DNA of 64,000 bases, taken from assembly GCA_942493055.1 (NCBI GenBank), contig OW818680.1:2418001-2482000 (forward strand), given 5' to 3'. The notes below the pieces were generated by a model. The model was not told where the DNA came from. It saw nothing but the letters and a program-made list of their open reading frames with translations, and ran no database searches. Shown one piece after another: positions 53,382-60,414 of the stretch. This DNA is from CAIZQW01 sp942493055. GTDB lineage: Bacteria; Verrucomicrobiota; Kiritimatiellia; RFP12; UBA1067. Positions within the stretch are counted from its first letter, which is position 1; each line of letters starts with the position of its first letter. The position numbers were made by a program, and so were the translations under genes.

Positions 53382-54629
53382 CTATATCACTTGGACAGGA
53401 AAGATGCGGGTGTGCTCGTTGAGGGGGACAACATGCGGACTCATGCAGATGACGGCACCTTCCCCCGCTTGGGCGCCAAGCTCTGAAAGCACAGAGAAAT
53501 GGCGAGCCGCTTTTTTTCCTGGATCCGACGAGAGCTTGATCTCCACGGGGTAGAGCTTATTATCATACGAGATCAACAGGTCAATCTCTTTTCCGTTACC
53601 GTCTCTGTAGAAACAGAGATGGTGGTGTGCGTCCATTCCGTTTGACGCAAACGATTTGATGATTTGTGTCACAACAAACGTTTCAAAAAACGCACCTGCC
53701 CATTGCGAAACCTGAAGTGTTTTTGGATTATTCACATGCGCAAGGTAACAGCAGAGACCCGTATCCATGAAATAAAGTTTCGGACGTTTAATAATGCGTT
53801 TTGTGATATTTGATGCATAGGGTTGCAAAAGGAAGACGATTCCTGTTGTAACCAACAGCGACAACCATGATTGAGCGGTCTTATTGTCAACCTCCGCTGC
53901 TCGCGCCAGATCCTCATAGACGACTTCCTGTCCAGACCGTGCGGCAACGCAGGAGATGAAGCGTAAAAAACGTGTTTCGTCTTTGATGAACAGGACATCC
54001 CGGATGTCACGCTCAAGATAGGTTTGCACATACGAGCTGAAAAAGATGTCTTCCGTAATCTCTTTCTTGACAATCATGCGTGGCATACTCCCGCGAAATA
54101 TGCGCTGAAAAACGGTCTCACTCTCTGTCGGATTCTCCTTGGTCCGCCGTACGGCTTCTGCGTCAGAAAGATTAGGAAGAAAGAAACTTCTAGGAGCTCC
54201 TCTGATTTCCGCCTCTGAAAATGAGTAGAGCGAGAGAATCGCTACACGGCCCGCAAGCGTCTCACTGATGTTTTGCATCATCACAAACATTTGCGAGCCT
54301 GTTAAAAAATAGGATCCATCCTTCTTTGTTTTATCAATGCGGATTTTGATGTAGGGAAGCAGCTCAGGCGCATATTGTATCTCGTCAATCACCAAAGGCG
54401 CGGGATATTGCTGGAGAAACAAATCCGGATCGTTACGGGCGCTTGCGCGAAGCACTGGATTGTCGAGCGAGATATGCTGTATTCCCTTCTTGCCAGAAAG
54501 CATATATTCCAATAGTGTCGATTTGCCAACCTGCCGTGGTCCGCAAATCATCACGACGGGAAAGTTTTTAGCAACCATTGCGAGTGTTTTTTCAATGGCT
54601 CGATGAATATAGGTGTTCGTCTTTGACAT
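53382..54629 (-). CDS. AAA-family ATPase with DUF4143 domain
   Basis: The start is preceded by GAGGAG. Walker A is GPRQVGKST (residues 30-38) and Walker B is LVIDEIQ (79-85), in the order typical of the ATP-binding protein/DUF4143 family. The C-terminal half contains a PD-(D/E)XK-like stretch (GKEIDLLIS then VEIKLSS, about 365-390). Such proteins are common accessory genes in anaerobes and may act in DNA-related or toxin-like roles; the function is not established. The gene is visibly richer in A/T than the flanking CAZyme and pump genes, which suggests horizontal acquisition. Confidence 0.85.
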   Translation of the reverse strand: MSKTNTYIHRAIEKTLAMVAKNFPVVMICGPRQVGKSTLLEYMLSGKKGIQHISLDNPVLRASARNDPDLFLQQYPAPLVIDEIQYAPELLPYIKIRIDKTKKDGSYFLTGSQMFVMMQNISETLAGRVAILSLYSFSEAEIRGAPRSFFLPNLSDAEAVRRTKENPTESETVFQRIFRGSMPRMIVKKEITEDIFFSSYVQTYLERDIRDVLFIKDETRFLRFISCVAARSGQEVVYEDLARAAEVDNKTAQSWLSLLVTTGIVFLLQPYASNITKRIIKRPKLYFMDTGLCCYLAHVNNPKTLQVSQWAGAFFETFVVTQIIKSFASNGMDAHHHLCFYRDGNGKEIDLLISYDNKLYPVEIKLSSDPGKKAARHFSVLSELGAQAGEGAVICMSPHVVPLNEHTRIFPVQVI

Positions 54630-54771
54630 GCATCATGCTCCTCAAACCTTTATAACAAGTCTTAAGATTAAAGGATTTTTGCCGTCAGCACAACAAAAAA
54701 CCGCAAAAATGGACTGCCACTCCATAATTACGGTATTTATAAGTTGCTTGCCAACCTCGCGCCGGCGCCCG

Positions 54772-57468
54772 TTAGGCGCGCATGCGCTTCCACAGTTTGG
54801 CAGCCTCCAGGGCAGCCAGAACCACGAGGCCTGCGCCCAGCGCAACCAGCAAGTCCGGCAGACTCAACGGGATCACCGAGAAGAAGGACGCCACAGGCGG
54901 AATGTAGAGCACACCCAACTGGAGCACGGTGACCAGCACGGCCATGCCCAGCATCAGGGGGTTGCTCGCCAAGCCCTGCGTCAGGAGTGATTCGCGGTTC
55001 GAACGGCTGGCCAGCGCCTGGCCGACCTGAGCAAAGGCCAGCGAACTAAAAATCATCGTCTGCCATTCAGGGTGGCCGCCAAAGTAATACCACCCGCCGA
55101 TCCCCAGGCCCAAGCCGCCGATCAGGAGTCCGGACCAGAGGGTCTGGCTGGCCGCGCCGCGGCTGAAGACACCCTCCCCAGGTGAGTAGGGCGGACGCTG
55201 CATCGTATCCTGCTCGGACTTCTCCACGCCCAGTCCCAGCCCGAGCAGGCCGTCCGTCAGCAGGTTGAGCCAGAGCAGCTGCAAGGGCAGGAGCGGGATG
55301 GGTTTGCCCATGAAGGGAGCAATCAGCATCACCAGCACTTTGCCGATATTCCCGGCCACGCTGAAACGCACAAACTTGCGGATGTTGTCGTAAATCGTAC
55401 GGCCTTCCTTCACCGCGGCCACAATCGTCGCGAAATTGTCATCCAGCAGCACCAGATTGCTGGCCTCTTTTGAGACATCCGTGCCGGTGATCCCCATTGC
55501 CACGCCGATATTGGCGCGCCGCAGGGCCGGCGCATCGTTGACGCCATCTCCTGTCATCGAGACGATCTGCCCGCGCTCCTGCAAAGCCTGGACAATCTTG
55601 ATTTTGTGTTCCGGCGAGACACGCGCAAACACATTCACGCGCTCGACCATGGCTTTGAGTTCATCGAACGACATCCGCTCGATTTCCGCGCCGGTCAGCA
55701 CCAGGCCGTTTTCTGAGATGCCCAGTTGCCGGGCAATCTCAGCCGCGGTCAGCGGATGGTCGCCGGTGATCATCACCGTTCGGATCCCGGCGCTATGGGT
55801 CAGCGCCACGGCATCTTTGACCTCGGCGCGCGGCGGGTCGATCATGGCGAACAGTCCGACAAAGGTGAGCCCTTGCTCGATTACAGCAGAAGCAGGTATC
55901 TGATCGAGCGGACGGAAGGCCATGCCCAGCACCCGCATGCCGCGGGCTGCCAGTTTTTCGCCGGAGGAGGCAATCCTGCCCCGCCACTGCGCGTCCAGGA
56001 TTTCAACCTTCCCGTTGACCCAGACGTGTGTCGAGACCTCCAGCAGCCCATCCGCACTGCCCTTCGTGAAGGCCAGATACGGACTCGCCATTCCCCAGGC
56101 ATCCATTTTTCCAACGACTTTGTGGACCGTGGTCATCCGTTTCCGGTCACTGTCGAACGCAAGCTCGGAGACGCGCGGGAAATCGGCCTCCATGTCCTCC
56201 TTCCAGAAGCCGCGTCTGGCACCGGCCACGACCAGCGCCCCCTCGGTCGGGTCGCCGAGGGTATGATACTGGCCTTGGCCCTTCTCGATCATTCGGGCGT
56301 CATTGCACAAGACACCGCCCACGGAGAGCAGGTCCAAGGCGGATTCAGGCGTGGAGGCTGCAACGGGTCTTACGCGGTTGTACTTGATGTTGCCGGAAGA
56401 GGCCATCTCCTCCGTCAAATCGACCGAGTGGCCGACCACATCCAACACGACAACCGTCATTTTATTTTCGGTCAGCGTGCCAGTTTTATCCGAACAGATC
56501 ACCGTCACCGAGCCAAGGGTTTCAACGGCAGGCAGTTTCCGGATCAAGGCTTTACGCGCGAGCATGCGCTGCGCGCCGAGCGCCAGGGTGATGGTCACCA
56601 CCGCAGGCAGGCCCTCGGGCACAATCGCCACCGCCACGCTGACGGCTGTCAGCAGCATGTGGCGGATGTCATCGCCGTGCAAGAGTCCGATGACAAGAAT
56701 CAACCCGGCGGTGACTACACCCACCACAGCCATGCCTTTGCCCAGACGGTCCAAGCGCTTCTGGAGCGGCGTCGCCTCCTGCGGCACCTGCTGGATCAAG
56801 TTGGCGATTTTTCCCAGCTCCGTCTGCATGCCCGTGGCCACCACCAGCGCTTGCCCGCGCCCATGCGAAACAATGGTGCCCATGTACCCCATGTTGCGAC
56901 GGTCACCCAAAGGAAGTTCCTCCAGGGATAACGAATCGGTCTGCTTCTCGACCGCCTCGGATTCACCTGTCAGGGCCGCCTCCTGCACCTGCAGATTGAC
57001 TGCCTCCAGCAGGCGCACATCCGCCGGGATAAGGTTGCCTGTTTCGAGCACCAGAATATCCCCCGGCACCAGTTCCCGCGCCGAGAGTTCCGTTAACTGC
57101 CCGTTGCGCCGCACCCGGACGCTGGGCACCGATAGCTTTTTCAGCGCGGCAATGGCTTTTTCGGCACGGTATTCCTGGATGAACCCCAGGAAGGCGTAGA
57201 GCACCACGATCGACAGGATCGCGACCAGATTTTTGGTGTCCCCCAAGAAGCCGGAGATCACTGCCGCGGCGATCAGGATCAGCACCATCGTGGCGGTGAC
57301 CTGCTCCCAGAGGATCTGCCAAGGCGTGCGGCCCCCTTTTTCAACCAGTTCGTTGGGGCCGTGTTCAGCCAGGCGTTCGGCAGCTTGCGCGGTTGACAGG
57401 CCTTGGGCGGGGTCTGCTTGACATTTTTTCAGCGCGTCTTCGATATTGAAGGTATGCCAGTTCATCAT
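54772..57468 (-). CDS. P-type cation-transporting ATPase, Ca2+ (type IIA)-like
   Basis: The start is ATG at 57468 (another at 57465); the longer frame adds an unlikely leader. The protein has 898 residues. It begins with a cation-ATPase N-terminal domain (NIEDALKKCQADPAQGLS) and carries LTGES in the actuator domain, VPEGLPAVV in M4, the phosphorylated Asp327 in CSDKTGTLT, and TGDGVNDAP in the hinge. About ten membrane helices are expected. Type II pumps of this kind export Ca2+ from the cytoplasm, though Mg2+ or Na+ cannot be excluded. It is divergent from the membrane protein gene at 57677 and appears unrelated to the sugar cluster. Confidence 0.92.
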   Translation of the reverse strand: MMNWHTFNIEDALKKCQADPAQGLSTAQAAERLAEHGPNELVEKGGRTPWQILWEQVTATMVLILIAAAVISGFLGDTKNLVAILSIVVLYAFLGFIQEYRAEKAIAALKKLSVPSVRVRRNGQLTELSARELVPGDILVLETGNLIPADVRLLEAVNLQVQEAALTGESEAVEKQTDSLSLEELPLGDRRNMGYMGTIVSHGRGQALVVATGMQTELGKIANLIQQVPQEATPLQKRLDRLGKGMAVVGVVTAGLILVIGLLHGDDIRHMLLTAVSVAVAIVPEGLPAVVTITLALGAQRMLARKALIRKLPAVETLGSVTVICSDKTGTLTENKMTVVVLDVVGHSVDLTEEMASSGNIKYNRVRPVAASTPESALDLLSVGGVLCNDARMIEKGQGQYHTLGDPTEGALVVAGARRGFWKEDMEADFPRVSELAFDSDRKRMTTVHKVVGKMDAWGMASPYLAFTKGSADGLLEVSTHVWVNGKVEILDAQWRGRIASSGEKLAARGMRVLGMAFRPLDQIPASAVIEQGLTFVGLFAMIDPPRAEVKDAVALTHSAGIRTVMITGDHPLTAAEIARQLGISENGLVLTGAEIERMSFDELKAMVERVNVFARVSPEHKIKIVQALQERGQIVSMTGDGVNDAPALRRANIGVAMGITGTDVSKEASNLVLLDDNFATIVAAVKEGRTIYDNIRKFVRFSVAGNIGKVLVMLIAPFMGKPIPLLPLQLLWLNLLTDGLLGLGLGVEKSEQDTMQRPPYSPGEGVFSRGAASQTLWSGLLIGGLGLGIGGWYYFGGHPEWQTMIFSSLAFAQVGQALASRSNRESLLTQGLASNPLMLGMAVLVTVLQLGVLYIPPVASFFSVIPLSLPDLLVALGAGLVVLAALEAAKLWKRMRA

Positions 57469-57676
57469 GGTTAAATTCCACTTTCTTGAAAGGCAGTGGA
57501 GTATGACAAAAATATTATTCTGGAACAAGTGCAAAGCATGGGGCTGGTGCGAAGAGGGCACCCTTTTCGCTTGATTAAAGTGCGGGAAACAGAGAAACTA
57601 AAAACACGTTTGATTCGGATATCAGCAAAAGACATCGGACTGCCACGAAACGTTGGTTGCCAAAGGGAGATAGAAT

Positions 57677-58063
57677 ATGAACGAGCAAGAACCGAAAAAA
57701 CAAACAGGATGGACCATCGCTAGCCTGGTGGTGTTGATCTTAGATGTGATCGGAGGCTTCGTGCTGACGACAGCAACACTCTATATCAGCGCGAGATTCC
57801 AAGCGATATTCAAAGAGTTGAATGTCCAGTTGCCTCAGATTACGCAATTATTTCTTTCCATCCCAACGACAGTGTATCTTATCATTTTTTCCGGCGTGAT
57901 CCTGGCGCTTATACTGAAAGAAATAGCCATCAAGAGCAAGCCATTGACATTCGCAATCAACATGGCTGCACTGGTCATCGGAGTTGCGTATTGTTTTCTC
58001 TATGTGACTGCCCTGTTCCTCCCCCTGATGCAGATGGTCCAGACCCTGGAAAAAGCGAATTGA
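57677..58063 (+). CDS. Small three-helix membrane protein, unknown function
   Basis: ATG 57677 follows GGGAG. The 128-residue product has hydrophobic segments at about 12-35, 58-80 and 92-116. The loop SARFQAIFKELNVQLP resembles loops in small membrane proteins related to GspF-type regions, but no family is certain. Its stop TGA overlaps the ATG of the Nudix gene (ATGA), so the two are likely co-translated. The 208 bp upstream of it, shared with the divergent pump gene, shows no clear promoter to my eye. Confidence 0.7.
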   Translation: MNEQEPKKQTGWTIASLVVLILDVIGGFVLTTATLYISARFQAIFKELNVQLPQITQLFLSIPTTVYLIIFSGVILALILKEIAIKSKPLTFAINMAALVIGVAYCFLYVTALFLPLMQMVQTLEKAN

Positions 58064-58872
58064 TGATCGCAAGCAGTATGAATACAGCAGAAAACATCTT
58101 TATCTTTCGCGGCCTTGAAATTCTCGTCGAGGCTGGATCCCTTTGCGCTGTACGGCACAAGCCACTCGCGCTCGAAGAGACCGCCATCATCGAGTATATG
58201 GACGCGCGGACAAACATCCCCGCAGCGAACTATGCTATTGCTGTCGCCAGCGACACCCCAGCCCCTGAGGGAACCGAGTGGCGGCTGGTTCGCACACTGC
58301 TGATCTCCGAGCTGGAGTGTGTGACGCAACCGATCCTCAAGGCGCTGACGCTTTTGCATTGGCGCTCTACCGCCCGTTTCTGCGGCACGTGCGGAGCCCC
58401 CACCGAGGATAAAAGCGATGAAGTCGCGCGCGTTTGCACAGCCTGCGGACTTATCACCTTTCCGCGGATATGCCCCGCCATCCTCGCGGTGGTCACGAAG
58501 GGCGATAAGATCCTCCTGGCGCGCAACGCGAAATTCACGACAGGGGTCTTCAGCCTGGTCGCCGGCTTTGTGGAGACCGGAGAGAATTTCGAAGCGTGCG
58601 TCCGGCGCGAGGTCCGCGAGGAGACCGGCATCGAAGTTGACAACGTGACATACGTCGCCTCGCAGCCCTGGCCCTTCCCCGACGCGCTGATGGTCGGCTT
58701 TACGTCGACCTGGAAATCAGGGGAGATCAAACCCGATGGCGAGGAGATCGTCGAGGCCGGCTGGTTCGGCCCGGACAACCCTCCGCCCCTGCCAGCACCG
58801 GGAAGCCTCTCACGCAAACTCATCGATTACGCCTTTCAGAAAATTGAAAGTGGAAACTTGAAGAAGGAATAA
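58063..58872 (+). CDS. nudC: NAD(H) pyrophosphatase, NudC-type Nudix hydrolase
   Basis: I chose ATG 58063, which overlaps the upstream stop; ATG 58078 is an alternative. The layout is that of NudC: an N-terminal beta domain, a zinc ribbon with two Cys pairs (FCGTCG and VCTACG), the Nudix box GFVETGENFEACVRREV followed by REETGIEV, and the NudC-specific SQPWPFPDA downstream. The family hydrolyses NAD(H) to NMN(H) and AMP, and in some bacteria removes NAD caps from RNA. It is a cytoplasmic housekeeping enzyme with no evident link to the CAZymes. Confidence 0.9.
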   Translation: MIASSMNTAENIFIFRGLEILVEAGSLCAVRHKPLALEETAIIEYMDARTNIPAANYAIAVASDTPAPEGTEWRLVRTLLISELECVTQPILKALTLLHWRSTARFCGTCGAPTEDKSDEVARVCTACGLITFPRICPAILAVVTKGDKILLARNAKFTTGVFSLVAGFVETGENFEACVRREVREETGIEVDNVTYVASQPWPFPDALMVGFTSTWKSGEIKPDGEEIVEAGWFGPDNPPPLPAPGSLSRKLIDYAFQKIESGNLKKE

Positions 58873-58881
58873 TGGAATGGT

Positions 58882-59006
58882 GGAATCTTGGAATAGTGGA
58901 GGATTTTAAGAGACTTTCGGGAGGGCGGTCGGATCGACCGCCGGACGGCGATCCGCCGTCCCTCCCAGAGCCGGTATCCCGTCTCCCTCCATCATTCCAA
59001 CATTCC
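58882..59006. repeat. Dispersed palindromic repeat with double hairpin and GGAAT arms
   Basis: Imperfect 21-bp inverted arms lie at 58882-58902 and 58986-59006 (three mismatches), built of GGAAT-like units. Between them an outer stem GGGAGG (58919-58924)/CCTCCC (58961-58966) encloses two adjacent perfect hairpins: GGCGGTC/GACCGCC (58924-58942) and GGACGGC/GCCGTCC (58943-58961). A 27-bp part (58961-58987) recurs exactly in inverted orientation at 63966-63992, so this is a repeat family. It separates the nudC-like gene from the BPL_N gene. Confidence 0.75.
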
Positions 59007-59044
59007 AGTTGAAGTTATCGGTAAGAAGAGAAAATGAAAGCAGA

Positions 59045-59821
59045 ATGAAAATAACGTTTAAAGCGCGTATCGTGTTGGCCCTGGGCATGGTCATGCTCGG
59101 TTGCGGGATGGCCTGTGGCGCGGAGGCGGCGAAGCCGGCTCCGATCCGCGTGGCATGTCTGGATGTCAAAGGTACGGCTGAACACACGGCGTTACCGAAG
59201 GGGTTGCAGCGCTGCCTTTCGTCGTCGAACTTTACCTTCCAGGCGATCACCGCCAGCGACATCCGCAGCAATGGACTTTCGCGGTTTGACGTGCTGATCT
59301 GTCCCGGCGGCAGCGGCTCCAAGCAATCCAAGATCCTTGATGAAGAGGGCTGTCGTGTGGTCCGGGAGTTTGTCATGAACGGCGGCGGCTATGTGGGGTT
59401 CTGCGCAGGAGCCTACCTGGCCTCCAGCCACTATAGCTGGTCCCTCGGACTGCTCAATGCCAGCGTGCTGGACACGAAACATTGGGCGCGTGGCACGGGG
59501 AAGGTCAAGCTCAAGATGACGCCCGAGGGCTGCCGGCTCCTCGGAACAACAAACGAGATCGTCACCTGTTATTACGGACAAGGTCCGCTCCTGGCCCCTG
59601 GCACCAATAGCAGCCTCGCTGCCTACCAGACGCTGGCCACCTACCACTCAGAGGTCACCAAGACAAACGTCCCCACGGGCGTGATGATCGGCACCACAGC
59701 CATTGCCACCGGCACCTGCGGCAAGGGGCGCGTGCTCTGCTTCAGTCCCCATCCGGAGAGCGGCACAGCCCTGAACGAGTTCGTCCGCCGCGGCGTGCGC
59801 TGGGCCGCTAAGCGGGAGTGA
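59045..59821 (+). CDS. BPL_N domain, class I glutamine amidotransferase-like exported protein
   Basis: I chose ATG 59045; the longer frame uses TTG 59009 within repeat-adjacent DNA. An N-terminal signal (MKITFKARIVLALGMVMLG) ends near a Cys-rich stretch, so lipidation is possible but the lipobox is imperfect. The domain matches BPL_N (biotin-protein ligase N-terminal family): LICPGGSGSKQ, the nucleophile-like Cys120 in GGYVGFCAGAYLA, and a C-terminal GKGRVLCFSPHPES. The fold is that of class I amidotransferases. The physiological reaction of secreted bacterial members is not known to me. Confidence 0.78.
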   Translation: MKITFKARIVLALGMVMLGCGMACGAEAAKPAPIRVACLDVKGTAEHTALPKGLQRCLSSSNFTFQAITASDIRSNGLSRFDVLICPGGSGSKQSKILDEEGCRVVREFVMNGGGYVGFCAGAYLASSHYSWSLGLLNASVLDTKHWARGTGKVKLKMTPEGCRLLGTTNEIVTCYYGQGPLLAPGTNSSLAAYQTLATYHSEVTKTNVPTGVMIGTTAIATGTCGKGRVLCFSPHPESGTALNEFVRRGVRWAAKRE

Positions 59822-59872
59822 GGGGATAGAATTGCCTTATTGCCTTATTTGCGCTTGCTTTCGGCGTTACGC

Positions 59873-60232
59873 TTATCCAGTTCCAAAGCGAGTGTTTACA
59901 CCGCTTATCTCCGCGATCTGCTCGCACCACGCATTCATCATCAGGCATTTCTCACGCGTGAGTTCGATGGGGTGCCCCACATCGGGATACGCAGAGAGAA
60001 TCAGTAGCCATCCTTGCAGACACAGGTCAAAGGTGATAAACAAGCCAACCGTCCTCATTGAGGGTGGCTTTGTTGTCGGCACACGTCGCGAAGAGCGGGC
60101 GGCGCTCCAGCGTGGTCATGGTAATCATGTAGAACGCTGGCGCATGGTAATCCTGATAGGCGTTGCGGTGGTTCACCTCACGCTCCCTGGATGCGTGAAC
60201 GCATCCCATGCAACTGAATGCTTTTTTTCTCT
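59873..60232 (-). pseudogene. Degenerate IS200/REP-associated tyrosine transposase (Y1_Tnp-like)
   Basis: The minus strand encodes NHRNAYQDYHAPAFYMIT and then MTTLERRPLFATCADNKATL, followed by LNEDGWLVYHL and a TGA. This resembles the N-terminus of Y1 (HUH) transposases, where FY-x-T and RRPLF segments are typical. A second frame (GWLLILSAYPDVGHPIELT, about 59900-60030) continues after a frame change. The HUH motif and catalytic Tyr region are missing, so the gene is a deleted, frameshifted relic. It lies between two REP-like direct repeats. The + strand frame at 59832-60266 is its shadow. Confidence 0.6.
59875..59906. repeat. REP-like repeat, copy 1 (left of transposase relic)
   Basis: A 32-bp sequence is repeated directly at 60266-60297 with one mismatch. 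Its core folds as AAGCG-GTGT-AA-ACAC-T-CGCTT on the minus strand, a stem with a single bulged base as in REP hairpins recognised by REP-associated transposases. Confidence 0.7.
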
Positions 60233-60265
60233 TTCATTTTATTGCTCACGACCTCTCTCCGTTTG

Positions 60266-60297
60266 ATCCAGTTTCAAAGCGAGTGTTTACACCGCTT
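60266..60297. repeat. REP-like repeat, copy 2 (right of transposase relic)
   Basis: This is a direct copy of 59875-59906 with one C/T difference and the same bulged hairpin. The pair brackets the relic transposase at a spacing of about 390 bp. The rest of this 593-bp gene-free stretch (59822-60414) holds only the relic and an AT-rich leader to the next gene. Confidence 0.7.
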
Positions 60298-60351
60298 CAT
60301 AAAATATATCGCTATTATAGGAGGCCCTTGAATATTGTCAAACTCCATTTG

Positions 60352-60390
60352 GTTTTTCTCTGTGCTCTCTGTGCTCTTTGTGGTTAAATA
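60352..60390. repeat. CTCTGTG-type low-complexity repeat upstream of the 60415 gene
   Basis: TCTGTGCTCTCTGTGCTCTT is followed by TGTGGTTAA. A similar TTTTTGTGATCTTTTTGTGG run lies inside the MITE-like element near 50272-50300. Both look like members of a degenerate intergenic repeat class; no function is evident. Confidence 0.4.
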
Positions 60391-60414
60391 TCACAAGCAC
60401 GAGGTGAAGCGATT

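Noticed and set aside
54765..54779. GCGCC/GGCGC hairpin at the end of the cation pump gene as a terminator
   Set aside because: No T run follows on the minus strand and the stem is only 5 bp.
58882..59006. CRISPR or tRNA-like gene
   Set aside because: There is no regular repeat-spacer pattern, and the double hairpin lacks anticodon-arm and CCA features.
59832..60266. 144-codon + strand hypothetical gene
   Set aside because: It is the complement of the transposase relic and contains one of the direct repeats.
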